A stretch of 64,000 bases of DNA from Oegoconia quadripuncta (GCA_949316235.1 OX438744.1:37568778-37632777), one strand, 5' to 3'. Positions 21,945 to 33,700 are shown, numbered from the stretch's first letter. The notes: a model not told the origin generated them from the sequence alone. A program made the numbers and translations.

Positions 21945-22175
21945 CGAAGAAAAATCATGAAAAGGAACAATGATCCGGTGGCTTTCTTTCGCCGCTTCTT
22001 TTCCCACAAATGATTTCCCTTTCCGAAGCGATGGTAGCTTGGACATACTGACTGACCGAAAAATGCTTAAGCCCTATTTTTATTTCCAATAGATTTAAAT
22101 TCACATTCAACAAATGATATCGTGTATCTTACGTTGAAATAAATGCTTCAAGTTTGAAGTTTTTGAAGTTTGAAG
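21945..22175 (+). repeat. LINE-D 3' UTR
   Basis: It shows TTTCTTTCGCCGCTTCTTTT, TTTCCGAAGCGATGGTAGCT, TGACTGACCGAAAAATGCTT and a tail of TTTGAAG units. Other copies: 25,255-25,580 and 62,740-63,043. Confidence 0.8.
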
Positions 22176-22179
22176 ACAG

Positions 22180-22500
22180 TGGAGGACAGTTGAATATGAT
22201 GATGATGTTCCCACCGATTTCGGTCATGGCGATAATTTCGACTGCTAATCGGTTTGACGCTGGTGCGCTCGAAGATGGCTAACAAAAAATAAAAAATAGC
22301 CGATCTTCGTGGTGAACTCCTGTGCGCAATGTGGGCACGTAAGCACACCTTCCACGTAGTGATAATGAATGGAGCGGGTGGACGGGTTTTCAGCTCGTTG
22401 CATTTAGCGTCGAGATCAGCTTTACGCTGCTCCTCGAAATCGCTTGCTCTCCTATGCACTACACAGTAAATAAATTCTTGCGAGTATTACTCGTAGGTTC
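22180..22500 (-). pseudogene. LINE C-terminus with one C2H2 zinc finger
   Basis: The minus strand reads HRRASDFEEQRKADLDAKCN, ELKTRPPAP, then in a shifted frame CPHCAQEFTTKIGY and, after a small insertion, HLRAHQRQTD. The C..C...H...H finger at the end of a LINE pol is typical of insect families with this ELKARPPAP-like linker. One frameshift and an insertion make it dead. It is not a host zinc-finger gene. Confidence 0.65.
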
Positions 22501-22979
22501 CCCGATTTAGGGACTTGAGTACTTCTAGACATGACAGTCCCATCGTACCCTGACCAAGATTCACTGATGAGAAGATACAAACATATTATATAATAATCTG
22601 GCCGCTATTGATCCAGGTTTACCCAAAATTGATTGAGCCAAACCTACAGCGTATTGACTCAGCTTTAATTCTCTCTCTCTCTCTTCTCTATATATCTATA
22701 TATCTAATAGTGACTGTTGTTGTTTCAAAACGGATTTTTCGGGGTAACCTCACTTCTTAGCGAGTCGATGACAAAAACATCAAATTCCTGAGGGCTAGAA
22801 TGTAGTGTACGGAATTGTCCATGGCATATAGGTCCTGTGTAGGGACACCTTACTGAAACGCATTCTGCTCTTCTAAGCGTGAGTTTGCTTAGCCATCCTG
22901 TTTGGATTGCAAACATAACATTTCACTGAATAGATTCCCTTATCAGCTCAAAACATTATTGCCATTAATTGATGACAAT
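22501..22979. other. unassigned
   Basis: No gene seen; a short (TC)n run lies at 22,671-22,690. Confidence 0.3.
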
Positions 22980-23150
22980 TTTTTTTATATGAGAGGGCGG
23001 CAAACTAGCATGCGGGTCAATGCAACACCAAAAGGGTCACAGATGCGTTGCCGACCTTTGAGGAAGGTGTAGGCTTGTTTCTTGAAGGTTCCAGTGTCGT
23101 ACTCGTTGGGGAATACCACTGCAGGAAGTCTGTTCCACAGGGTGGTCGTA
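22980..23150 (-). pseudogene. LINE-K C-terminal fragment
   Basis: The minus strand reads [34 protein letters not shown], then the 3' end with poly(T) at the left. It is 5'-truncated. Confidence 0.8.
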
Positions 23151-23589
23151 ATTATTTCATTGTAATTTTCAATAAACACATATTGAAACTTACACTAATT
23201 ACACATAGGTCAACAGATAAAATTATTAGACGCACGTTCTAGATTTTCTTCGATGCAGTAACGTTAAAGTTATGAAATTCTGACATTCATTGGTTGGTGC
23301 AGTGTGAATCAGAGAAACCTATACAGGCCTACGTAATACAAATTATATATTTTCAGTAAATCTTGCAGGTTTTTGGATATTTTTTTGTTTTAATTGTAGC
23401 CATTAGCGAGTTCAGCAATACACTAAAGTAGATACTATCGAATAACATTCAGCAATTCCTGAGAGAATTAATTTTATATTATGACGGGCGGTAAAGATTA
23501 GCTTACAGACTATAGCTACTAAAATTAAAATTTTTACATTTAAAATTTTCGTAAACTTATTTTTAATTTTATAATAAGCTTTTATAATA

Positions 23590-23950
23590 AGTTTCGGGTA
23601 GACATTATAAATTTGCCTTTATATAAATTCAAAACAACCATTAAACGGAAACTATGCGCCAAAGGCTATTATAAAATTTCTGGCTATCTGGATGATAAGA
23701 TTGCGTGGACATGAACCGCTCGGCAATATCCAGTATATTTTATTCTTATTTTTCTTTGTCGAATCATAAATTTTACAATTATTTCAAATTATATTTGTAT
23801 TAACTTATTTAAAAAGAGCAACCCCGGAGTTTCTTGCTCGTTCTTCTCTGGAGAGACTGCCTAGTGAATGAGCGATAACTGTATGTCATGACGATTTCAA
23901 ATGTTATTCTTACAACTTACGATAAAACATTTTTGATATTGATTTTAATC
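23590..23950 (+). pseudogene. LINE-J ORF2 end and 3' UTR
   Basis: It reads INLPLYKFKTTIKRKLCAKG, YYKISGYLDDKIAWT and stop, then GAGTTTCTTGCTCGTTCTTC, GAATGAGCGATAACTGTATG and an ATTTTTGATATTGATTTT end. Confidence 0.8.
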
Positions 23951-24040
23951 CGTTGGGGAACCCTCGAGTTCTATTCATCATTTAAACATTAGAGCACTAG
24001 TTGCGCAGTCGCATTCGCTAAACGTTTTCGATTATATTAT

Positions 24041-24290
24041 TGACGACCGATTGGTGTAGTGGATAGTGACCCTATGAGCGAAACCAACGGTTGCGGGTTC
24101 GAATCCCGCGACGGGTAAAGGTTTGTATGATGAATACGAACATTTATTCCCGAGTCTTGGATGTTTATATAAATATTTATGTATGTTTATCCGTTATCTA
24201 GTATCCATAGCACAAGCTTTGCTTAATTTGGGACTAGTGTCCGAAATATTTATTTATTTATTATTATATTTATTTATTATTATCGAACTT
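24041..24290 (+). mobile_element. SINE-C full-length copy
   Basis: Head TTGGTGTAGTGGATAGTGAC, B-box GGGTTCGAATCCC, body as at 15,018 with a 14-bp deletion near the 3' end, and an (ATTT)n tail. Confidence 0.9.
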
Positions 24291-24419
24291 AAGCAATGTC
24301 TGGCGCGGTCAATAATTGGATGGTGACCACTAGTGACATTATGATACAAGTGTGGTGAATAGTCGGTCTCGGTTGTTTCAACTAAAGGCAGTCGCTGCGG
24401 CCTACAGAGTCGATTTAAA

Positions 24420-24520
24420 AACACAGTGTATCTAGACTGACACACCACCAATCCGTACTGGGCCCACGCGATGGATTATGGCCCATACCATACTCCTATA
24501 CATCCATCCTACTTGATAAC
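24420..24520 (+). repeat. LINE 3'-end fragment
   Basis: It reads CCACCAATCCGTACTGGGCC, then GGATTATGGCCCATACCATA, the same type of ending as 150-256. Confidence 0.5.
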
Positions 24521-24582
24521 AATGACATTGATTAGTCCAATGCTCACCATGGACAATTTGGTAATAGTTAATATTTAATGTT

Positions 24583-24740
24583 AACAGCATTGTTGTGTTC
24601 CGGTTGTCAGAGATAAGATAGCCAGTCCCCCAAATAAGGTCGAGTTTCCGGGTCAGGACGCTTCCACCTTCGGCCTCATCTTCACTTAACATCAGGTGTG
24701 ATTGAGGTCAAGTGCTAACCCGGTGTGCATAAAAAAAAAG
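24583..24740 (+). repeat. SINE-A 3' half
   Basis: It runs from CAGCATTGTTGTGTTCCGGT through CAGAGATAAGATAGCCAGTC to GTGCATAAAAAAAAAG; the head is missing. Confidence 0.85.
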
Positions 24741-25254
24741 TTGCAGTTTTTTTACAATATAATTGAAACTAACGTAAAGCGTTTACTTAAATATTAATCA
24801 GTCCGTTTCTCACGCACTTTAAATATACAATTTTGACGTCGATCCGTAAAAAATTGCGAATACAGTCAGACAAGAAGTGGTGATTTTGATATGACGTAAC
24901 GGAAGTCATTTGTCAGTAATGCAAGCACTCGTTCAAGGCAAATTAGATCCTAGCGAGCGACTAGAACACTAAAAATACTTGATCCAACGCAAAACATCTA
25001 AAATAAAATAAACACAATAAATTCAAAATCATTTGACAGTTATGAGGTTTTTGAAATAAATAGAGCAACTAACCACAATCGTGCCAGATATTATCACTAT
25101 ACATATAAAAAGAAAAACCATTTAGATTCTGTGAAGAGCTACGAAACACGTGCTGGTATTAAGATTGCTCCACAATTCTTTTCGATTTAGTTGTAAATTG
25201 GTCCCGCTTATTCTACATGGAAACTTCATGAATTACTTGTGTTTCTAATCAAAT
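24741..25254. other. unassigned
   Basis: No gene seen. Confidence 0.3.
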
Positions 25255-25580
25255 TACAAAATTAGTGACTACCTAAATGACAAAAACGCTTGGTATACTT
25301 CGCCCAGCTCCCAAAAAATATAAAATTGTATTAGTTGTATACTTTTATATATAAAAAAAAAAGAAAAGAAAAGAAAATGATCCTGTGGGTTTCTTGCGCC
25401 GCTTCTTTTCCCACAGATGATTTCCCTTTCCGAAGCGGTGGTAGCTTGGACATACTGACTGACCGAAAAATGCTTAGCCCTATTTTTATTTCCAATAGAT
25501 TTAAATTGACATTCAACAAATGATATCATGTATCTTACGTTGAAATAAAATGCTTTGAGTTTGAGTTTGAGTTTGAATAA
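25255..25580 (+). repeat. LINE-D ORF end and 3' UTR
   Basis: It begins with the C-terminal remnant YKISDYLNDKNAW, then an A-rich AAAAGAAAAG run, TTTCTTGCGCCGCTTCTTTT and TTTCCGAAGCGGTGGTAGCT, ending in GAGTTT repeats. A long open frame on either strand here is accidental. Confidence 0.8.
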
Positions 25581-25649
25581 AAAAAATATTAAAAGGATTC
25601 AATGAATATGGTACACATAAAGTTTCAAAGCAATAAAGCTAAAGCTAAA

Positions 25650-25925
25650 CTAGAGGACGAAAACGTCGTCCAGACCTCCCGTTTGGGGCATGGACCCTAA
25701 CACACTTGCCGCGATCTCTCGCTGAACACAGATATTGAGCGAGGTATGCACCAGCCCGTAGTTCACACGAGGCCAGAACCAATCTGGTTGAGAGATCGTG
25801 GACGAACTTCTGCGTGTCCGATGACCACGGGCCCATAGTCTCTACAGGAAGCCCCCACAAAATCATGGTTCGGTAACGATGAGTATTTGCGGCGCCTAAG
25901 TAGCTGGGCTTCCTCAACCGTGAGC
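25650..25925 (-). pseudogene. LINE-M reverse transcriptase C-terminus
   Basis: The minus strand reads ETMGPWSSDTQKFVHDLSTR then LRAGAYLAQYL before frameshifting, and is homologous to 3,790-4,080. Confidence 0.7.
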
Positions 25926-28140
25926 CTGACTCTCGTGGCGGTTTTGGGGATGTGAGAAGGTGCTGAATTGTTGTGCCTTACTTATATGTTAAGGAAATGA
26001 AGAGATGATACATATTACAAAATGGTTTGGACTTCGAGCACGCTTTCTATCTTGCATAGGCATGAAGAACAGAGAGGTTGTTTTCGTGTTCCCTTGTATT
26101 GTAACTTTTGTCTTTTTGCTTCGTGTTTTGGAAGAAAAATGGAAGAAGGCAAACAGGTCGAATTGTAACGGATAACCTTCGCTGCTCAGTGAATATCTGC
26201 TAGCAAAAACAGCTAAGAAAATTTCCAATACTATGCGAACTAAATAAGTTATTTGGACACTAAAAACGACTGCAACTCCTCTAATTTGTCGTTATCTTAT
26301 TCTATAACTGAGTTAAGCAAGGATGCTTTGAACATATTGGATAATACCACTTCTAAATATCCTACCTTACATAATTACAATTGCCTCGTATATTTTAAAA
26401 ATAAATTTTTATCATCGTAAATTCCTTTTTTTAATTTTTTGCTGTATTCACTAAGTGCTCACCAAAAGTAAAGGTGTTATGTGATATGCATACGTAATTT
26501 AATCGTACTGATTATTTAATAGACTTTGATTTCTGACTGATACATCCTTTAGCGTGGCTAATAGAGAAATACAAAGAGATTTATTTAAATGCGTTAATTA
26601 GATACTTTTACTATTTACTTCGAATTAAATAATTTATTACAGTTTCAGCTAGATAGCGTAGTACTTTTTTTTAGAGTTACAAGTAGCCGAATGAAATTAA
26701 ATAATATTTTTTTCGTTATAATAATACCTGAAAACCACCCAGTGATTATAATATAGTAACTTAATAAATGACTATGGATGTAATAGTGTCAATTGTCAAC
26801 TTTGATTAAGTACTTTGTGTAGACAACAATGAAACCCGCGTAGCACATCGCTACGAAAACACGTAGCGTTATTCCTACCACAGTTCACCGATTATTTCTA
26901 TTTATTTTATATTATTTAATAGTGTGCAGTGTAAATTAATGTTATAAAAAAAACTGTAAAAATTCCCGTACGAGCTCCATTCCATAAAACACCAACCGTG
27001 TAGGTATTATAATTTTTTACCAACACAATCACTTCACTGGCCACTTAAAAAAAAAAACTTCGAAATTCAAATTTCTTTTTAAAATTCGAATGTGGAATTA
27101 CTGGAGGGACCGCACTGGATTGCGCGCGACGTATGACTAACTCGGCCACTCGGCGGCCTACCACGAAACACGTGTAAGTATGTATTTATTAAAACCCGTA
27201 TGTATAAATTAACACGCATTTTTTACATCTTTATCACCAGCTAATGCATGTAAAACGTGTACAATTTTGTTTACATTGTCGGTTAAAGCTCTCTTTGTTT
27301 TCTCAACGTATGGCGTTGATTGAAATTTCCTTTTGACTTTATTTGCGTCAGTACGGTTTTAGGGTTCCTTATGAACGGACAACTTCACGTAACACGCTAG
27401 ACAGAAACCATTGAGGCCGCTTCTAAGACCTCTAAGTCTATATCATTGAGAAATATAGGGATATTAATACATTTAACTACAACGCCTAACGAATTAAAAT
27501 TTAATTTTACCATTAATATAAATATATAGGTTATTAATTCGCCAATTTTGTGTACATTCCGCGATATCTCTCACATTTGTGAACCAATTTCAATAGTTTT
27601 TCTTTTTTTTGAAAGGGTATATTTTACATCCTCTTTATTGCTGTACTGTTTTTATGATTAGTGTACAATAAACTATAAATAAATAAATATATTTGTAATT
27701 ACACAACATTGGTTCCATATAAATTTTATTATCATAATATAGGTGCATTTAATAACATATAGTTCTTGTCTATTACCTGCTGTTTACCAGCTTAAGTAAT
27801 ATAAGTGGGTCGTACTGACGCAGGCAAATTATTTGCCTCCTAGGAGAATCCAAATACTATGTAGTATAATTTATGTATAAGCTGTTTTGAAATAAACATT
27901 ATTTTATTTTATTATTCTTTATTAATCTCATGATGTGCTCTAGAAATAGAGAACCGAACCGTACTTAAGTCGGTTGTTATGTTAGTTACTGGCTCAATTA
28001 TGTTATAACAGAACCCGTGTCGCAAACGAAGGCATACACTTTGACTTTTAACTTTCGCCTGGCGGTCACCTTTTAAATATTAAACATAAACAGTTAGTTT
28101 TTAATGCGTAAACAATGTAGCGATGTCACATCTGGATGTA
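25926..28140. other. 2.2 kb without a recognised gene or repeat
   Basis: The longest repeat-poor stretch outside the TTAGC block. An 80-codon minus-strand frame at 25,989-26,228 has no recognisable domain. A less AT-rich patch at 27,085-27,175 is listed separately. A LINE-like tail (AAATAAACATTATTTTATTT) lies at 27,888-27,915. Confidence 0.4.
27085..27175. promoter_or_regulatory. possible promoter or untranslated exon
   Basis: A CG-rich patch (GGATTGCGCGCGACGTATGA, then GGCCACTCGGCGGCC) in very AT-rich surroundings is followed on the plus strand by ACACGTGTAAGTATG, which resembles a splice donor. No coding frame supports it. It could equally be a minus-strand promoter. Confidence 0.2.
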
Positions 28141-28149
28141 TTTCAATCT

Positions 28150-28260
28150 CTCCCCTGGCTCAATCTTCACAAAACGAAGGTCGCCGGTTCGATTCCCTCC
28201 GAGATACATTATTAGTAGGTACTCGACTTGGTTGGTAGCAGGGTATTTTAAAAATATAAG
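28150..28260 (+). repeat. diverged SINE head
   Basis: A B-box-like GCCGGTTCGATTCCC is followed by GGTACTCGACTTGGTTGGTA, which matches the early SINE-A body. Confidence 0.5.
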
Positions 28261-28261
28261 T

Positions 28262-28400
28262 TAGTAAAGTTTCTTGCTCGTTCTTCTCTGGGGAGTCAGC
28301 TTTGTGAATGAGCAGTAAATTTAAATGTAATATTAATAGTGACGTTTTCAAGTGATAATTTTATCCTATGAAATAAAATATTTTGTTTTGATTTTGATTC
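28262..28400 (+). repeat. LINE-J 3' end
   Basis: TTTCTTGCTCGTTCTTCTCT, then GAATGAGCAGTAAATTTAAA, GAAATAAAATATTTTG and a TTTTGATT tail. It closely resembles, in inverse, 3,370-3,500. Confidence 0.65.
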
Positions 28401-29418
28401 GATATGGGTCTCGTTAGCTACCACTATCTTATCTAAGTCTGCAAACAGCAGTATTGTTAGCATTGTTTTGTACCGGTCGTTTTTTAATAAGATGGGCAGA
28501 CTCCCAGATTTCTGGGTATTTTTGGCTAGGTCAGCATGAGCATGCCTGCAGCGTTGACCTCATCGTCACTAAAGGTAATAAAAAAATTCAAAAATATGAT
28601 TTATGGCGTTTTCGCAGCACAAAGTTTCGTCTGTCATCCCTATATGGGAAAAAAGTAGAAAGAGAATGCAAAATGGTGTCGTTTTATGCTGGTTCCTGAC
28701 GAATTTTCTTGGAAAAATATCGAATAATAGTCGTCTATAGTTTTATTTTACGTTGCGAAACGTTCCTGTGCAATATTAATTTAACTGTTTAGGGAAAAAA
28801 ATGTTTTTCATATTTTTCTTGTTCATAAAAGTAGGCATAATCCCAACTAATTATTTATAAAGTTCTTACATTATAATTTTACAGTGCTTTCTTCGATCCG
28901 CGATCAAAATAATTTGCACATGATGTAATGATTCTAGTAATGATGTATGACGTTTGCGATTGACGTCACATTAATGAAAGTATAAAATCTGAAGAAATCC
29001 CAACTAATACCATAAATACGACATTGGTTGAAATTTGGTTGGGTAGATAGATTAGGATCTGGATTAACATATAGGCTAATATTTTTGCTGAACCGATTTT
29101 GATTAAATAATCCACGCGAGTGAAGTGGCAGGCAATAGCTAGTGGTGAAATATACTCAAAGCTATATAAAATAAAATTAAATTGTAATTAGTTGAAGCGT
29201 TAATTATGCAGCATGTAAATATTGCTTTTCTACGACTTCAGCCACTTCTTCCTATACTTGTTTCATAATACGTGTGTAACATTTAAAACATGTAGTAAGT
29301 ACAAACAGTTAATATTCTAAAAGTTTTTAAAATAAGTAGGAAACAGTTTTAAGTTAGTTCTAGGTTAATGTGAAAAAATCTTGTCTTAAATATGAAATAT
29401 GCTTGATGCGGAATTTCT
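28401..29418. other. unassigned, with SINE-A and Helitron traces
   Basis: 28,405-28,580 contains decayed SINE-A body (CTACCACTATCTTATCTAAG). A Helitron-like 3' end (GCGAGTGAAGTGGCAGGCAA, then TAGCTAGT) lies at about 29,116-29,142. The rest is unassigned. Confidence 0.4.
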
Positions 29419-29503
29419 TCACATTAGGTTTCTTTAAATTAGGTTTCTTTAAACCAGGTTTCTTTAAGCTAGGTTTCTTTAAGTTAAGTTTGTTTAAGTT
29501 AAG
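29419..29503 (+). repeat. 15-bp minisatellite
   Basis: Five to six units of AGGTTTCTTTAAATT with small changes. In one frame they read as repeats of GFFKL, but the frame has no other support as a gene. Confidence 0.85.
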
Positions 29504-29539
29504 AGAAATAATTAATTATAAGAAGCTCATACTTTTGCG

Positions 29540-29643
29540 GTGCCCTTACAGGGTGTCACATACTTGTACACTTTCATGTTTAAACATGAAACATATTGCA
29601 TATCAGATATTCAATAAATAAATAAATAAATAAATAAATAAAA
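29540..29643 (+). repeat. LINE-like 3' end with (AAAT)n
   Basis: It has GCGGTGCCCTTACAGGGTGT, a TTTCATGTTTAAACATGAAA palindrome and TTCAATAAATAAATAAATAA; probably a LINE 3' end. Confidence 0.45.
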
Positions 29644-29675
29644 ATCAAGCCCCTGTAAATGTGACAGCCTATGTC

Positions 29676-30513
29676 CAGTAGCGTGCCCTCTATACAGGCA
29701 GAAAAACAGTGCTTACCCGGGAACATTGTAAGCTTACCTCAAAATACATTGTCAAGTCAGTTGATCTGATGTGCACAGAAATATTATAAACGAGGATTGC
29801 TATAAGAGTATCTTATCTAAATCTGCCGCCAAGCAGCAATGTTAATAGCATTGTTATATTCCGGTTGTCTGAGATAAGATAGCCAGTCACCCAAATGTGT
29901 TGGGGTTTCCGGGTCAGTACGCATCCACCTTTGACCTCATCTTCACTTAACATCAGGTGTGATTGAGGTCAAGTACCAACCCGTTGTGCATAAAAAAAAA
30001 GAAAAGCGTAAGTTATTATTTTGCAGTTGTATTTTTTCTCATTCATGATTATAATTCGGACATGATTTAAATTTGTTAAATTAGTAATAATAATTTTAGA
30101 ACAATTAAATTCACTCGCGAATTCACACATAAGTATTGAAATTTTACCAAATACCTACCTATATGATACCTTCTCGTGTCTAACTTTTTATGGTTTATCA
30201 CTTGCAGTTGTTTTTGAGTTGATTTTAGATATAGGTTTTTATTTTTGTTTACTTTTAGTTAATGTTTAAATTTATTCATAGAGTAATAGTATTTAATTCC
30301 TTGGTGGCAGCAACTACTCTACTTGGGGGGGACTGAAAATCAGCAAATCTGCTGAGTCCCTACCTTTTCATCACAATTTGACCTAATTTATTATCTATTC
30401 ATTACTTGTTAAATTAACTTTGTTGTGAATAAATACCTTTTATTTATTTATTTATTTAAAAGCAAATTTTATCTATCTGCCTACCCCGTGACAAAATGCT
30501 GTGCACGCCACTG
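29676..30513. mobile_element. hAT-type MITE carrying two nested insertions
   Basis: The ends CAGTAGCGTGCCC and CTGTGCACGCCACTG are inverted repeats. An 8-bp CCTATGTC duplication flanks them (29,668-29,675 and 30,514-30,521), diagnostic of hAT-type transposition. The MITE itself is about 200 bp; SINE-A (29,811-30,004) and a second insert ending in (TTTA)n (about 30,052-30,460) have expanded it. Confidence 0.85.
29811..30004 (+). mobile_element. SINE-A nested inside the MITE
   Basis: It starts at TATCTTATCTAAATCTGCCG and ends GTTGTGCATAAAAAAAAAG. MITE sequence resumes after it (TATTATTTTGCAGTTGTATT). Confidence 0.85.
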
Positions 30514-30529
30514 CCTATGTCATAGGAGG

Positions 30530-30812
30530 AGGAGGATTTCATGATCATCATATCAGCCACGGGACGTCCACTACTGAACATACAAATACAAAATACAAAA
30601 ATCTTTATTTTCAATTACAGTCGCACATCAATTTAAATCAGAGGTGTGTGGGTGTGTGTGTGTATGTGTGCGTGTGCGTGTTCGTGTGCGTGTGCGTGTG
30701 TGTGTGTGTGTGTGTCTATTCCAGAGTGACCGGTTGGAAGCGGCCTGCATCCAGCGATTTCCCGCGACCTTTATTAAGTCGTCTTTCCACCTTGTGTTCT
30801 ACGACTTAGTAC
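30530..30812 (-). repeat. RTE 3' end interrupted by a TG-rich insert
   Basis: RTE end blocks (ATGATCATCATATCAGCCAC, GACGTCCACTACTGAACAT) break at 30,581. They resume at about 30,722 with CCTGCATCCAGCGATTTCCC. Between them is an insert containing a (TG/CG)n run at 30,645-30,715. Confidence 0.65.
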
Positions 30813-31924
30813 TATGTTAATTCTGTTGCACGACGTAAAGATTTAGGAAACCCCGATAGACCATGCTCTTTGACCACCAGGGGGCCCTCCAGTAGATATG
30901 TTTCTGTGAAACGAGTGGGCCGATTTAGATGTGATTTCTTTACTCGTTCCGTCATTATTAAGGGATGTCATTTTAAGATTTAATAAATTTGATTTTTTTT
31001 AATGTTTAATTTTTAATTACATGCCCCTCGATACTGATAGCATAGGAAGATGCTATCTGCAAAATAGCCCGATAATAGAATTAAAAAGCTTTTTATATAC
31101 ATCGAGATATGTAAAAATTTGGTTGACAAGCCGCCAAGAGATATTGTTGAGACAATTCTGCATTGTACAAAATACAATAAAAATATAATTTATGAGGCGG
31201 TTTTGTGAGAGAATCCCGTCATCACATGCCAACCGTCACATTTCTCTGACCAGATTCTTCATCTCTTTGTGCACTCATAAAAAAAAAACAATAATTCAAA
31301 TGTTAGTACAGTTTGCAGTGAAAATCACTGAAAAATAAACGTTTAACGGTTATTTGCTTCTTTTTATTGTATTCCAATTTATTAACTCTTAAATAAAAGC
31401 TTAGGAAAACACGAAGGCTTTCTTGTTAATATGTACAAATAATTTCGTAGAATTATTTTTGTGGGAATTATTTTTCCTAGTGGCCGCTCTCATTAAGTTT
31501 TTACTTTTAATTTTCACATTACACGAAATTTGGCAAGAAAGGTAAGTTATAAGCATGATCTTAGGTGATATCTTAGGGTAAATAGTTCTATTTTTATTTA
31601 AATTTCCAGACCAAGTCAGTGTATTTTGTCAATACCAAAAAAAAATATTTATTTATTTATTTTATTGGGCATAAGGATCAAGTTACAGTATAGATATACA
31701 TAGAACTTATAAAACTAGACTTTAACTCTTGAAATACACACTAACTGTCACACAGACTAACTCTTACACACACAGACACTCACAACACACATATTTGTAC
31801 ATATTTATAGATCTATAATTAATATAATTTTGACATTTTCATTTGGCTTATTTGACTTTCAATACTATGTAATTTAGACATATTAACATAACGACTCGTA
31901 TATCACCGAGGATTTGATTTGTTT
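30813..31924. other. unassigned
   Basis: No gene seen. 31,648-31,800 begins with (ATTT)n and holds a CACACA-rich stretch, probably a LINE tail on the minus strand. Confidence 0.35.
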
Positions 31925-32127
31925 TTATTGATATTTATATAATAATATTATAATTAATAATGTAATAGTATATACCAATTTTATTGTAATTTAATTGAAA
32001 CATTACCCATTCAATTTTAACGGTAACCATTGTCTTGGCATAAGTTTGGTGTTCGTTTTTTGTATAAGAATTTGTAACAATGCTGTTGATTCTATGTAAA
32101 TAAATAAAATAAAATAAAATAAAATTA
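31925..32127 (+). repeat. LINE-N 3' end
   Basis: An inverted homologue of 51,805-52,022. Both share AACAATGCTGTTGATTCTAT (or a close variant) next to an (AAAAT)n tail, and AATTTTATTGTAATTTAATT. Confidence 0.7.
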
Positions 32128-32659
32128 TATCTCACAAACTGTCATCTTTTCACCACCACTTCATAGAGATGTATTTATTGCAAATCGGGTCCACTATCAC
32201 ACCTTAAAAGGAATTTACAGTATTACCTCTCATCACTAAGATTGCTGAGTCAATTGCATAAATTTAAAAAAATATAAAAATTGATTATAAAAATTATTAT
32301 GAGTTCTGATATTTGGTGACGACTGTACAAAGAGCAAACACCTCGGAAATTCCTCAGAATTCAAATTCGTCTTCCTAATAAATTAGTGTACTTACACAAA
32401 CCTAAAATAAAGCGGGTTAACCGGCAATCGGGTTTATTAATTGATGTTTTCATTTCGCGCTTTTTTTGTTAAAGCTTGACTTATAGCTTTTTGGGACGTG
32501 TCCAACCAAACGGAGTGCTGTAAACCTGAGGGCCTTTGATGTATGTTCTGGAACGTCTGGATTTTAAAACAACAATGCTTATCTGGTGGTATTTCTGCAT
32601 TCACTTGGTAAATGGTGCTATGTTCCAAATTAACGTATCCATTTATTTACATACATACA
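32128..32659. other. unassigned
   Basis: No gene seen; a 63-codon frame at 32,437-32,628 on the minus strand has no recognised domain. Confidence 0.3.
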
Positions 32660-32728
32660 TACAAAACGTCTAACGATCTTTGTGGGAGGCCTTTGACCAG
32701 CAGTGGACGTCTTTCGGCTGATATGATG
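32660..32728 (+). repeat. RTE 3' tip
   Basis: TGTGGGAGGCCTTTGACCAG, then GTGGACGTCTTTCGGCTGAT and ATGATGAT, the terminal codons and 3' end of RTE-type LINEs. Confidence 0.7.
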
Positions 32729-32737
32729 ATACAATAC

Positions 32738-32965
32738 GTCACGACCTTTATCCCAAATGGAGTGGTCAGAGATATCCCAAACATTACCAATTTGGTGTTC
32801 CACATTTGAAGTTTAATACGTGAAACAATCCCTTTCAAAATATACTATAAATAGACACACGTGAGACAGCCCATCACCGTTATAACTTGCAAATCTATGG
32901 ATGTTTTTTGGTGGAAAATCCCTTAGTCGCCGTCGCCCTCAAGACGACACGCATTGATTCTGCCC
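32738..32965 (-). repeat. third copy of the 4.3-kb repeat
   Basis: It shares GACCTTTATCCCAAATGG, GGTCAGAGATATCCCAAA and CCCTTAGTCGCC with the right arm at 4,635-4,832, but has an inserted or divergent middle. 32,966-33,045 adds a CAGGTTTCCTCACGATGTTT block common in lepidopteran repeats. Confidence 0.65.
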
Positions 32966-33049
32966 CAATGCGGATTGGGGACTTCACATGCCTTTGAATT
33001 TTTATTTTTCAGGATGCAGGTTTCCTCACGATGTTTTCCTTCACTTTTC

Positions 33050-33600
33050 ATTTCTGTTTTATGATTGCTTTAAATTTATTTAAAGGCAAATTTTGAATGT
33101 CTACTGGAACCTTATTATAAAAGTGTATACATTGCCCTTTGAATACTAACTTTATGAAGTCGGCTAACATAAACGGATAATTGGTTCTCATTCCTTGTAT
33201 TAACATTGTGCCTATCACTATTTTTAGCGAATAAGGTTATATTTTTTTTGCATATAACAAATTGTCATAAATGTATTGAGAAGTCATTGTTAAGACATTA
33301 ATTTCCTTAAACTTATCTCTAAGGGACACTCTAGGTCCTAATTTATAAATGGCACGAATAGCACGCTTCTGCAGAATAAAAATCATATGTATGTCAGCAG
33401 CGTTTCCCCACAACAATATGCCATATGACATCAAGCTGTGGAAATAGCTAAAGTAAACCAGTCTTGCGGTATGAACGTCTGTTAAATTTCTGATTTTTTT
33501 GACTGCATATACGCTACAGAAGCGAGCTTTTTCGCTAGTTTTTCAATATGAGGCCCCCACTGAAGCTTAGCATCCAATGTCAGTCCTAAAAAGACAGTAG
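33050..33600 (-). pseudogene. LINE-J ORF2 C-terminus
   Basis: The minus strand reads VFLGLTLDAKLQWGPHIEKL, a frameshift near 33,515, then ARLVYFSYFHSLMSYGILLW, GNAADIHMIFILQKRAIRAI, YKLGPRVSLRDKFKEINVLT and YDNLLYAKK. This is the classic Jockey-type ORF2 end. It is the longest piece of LINE-J coding sequence here. Confidence 0.9.
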
Positions 33601-33619
33601 TACCCACAAGATCCAATTT

Positions 33620-33700
33620 ATCACATCCAGTCCTCCAAATAAGTTGAGGATTTTGTCACCCGCCTCATCTTCACTTGAGGTGTGATTGAGGTTAAGCTCA
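33620..33700 (+). repeat. diverged SINE-A tail
   Basis: It has CATCACATCCAGTCCTCCAAATAAG-like sequence, GCCTCATCTTCACTT and GAGGTGTGATTGAGGTTAAG, a shortened SINE-A 3' end. Confidence 0.5.

Noticed and set aside
22180..22500. C2H2 zinc-finger frame as a host transcription factor
   Set aside because: A single finger with the linker typical of LINE pol C-termini, broken by a frameshift and an insertion.
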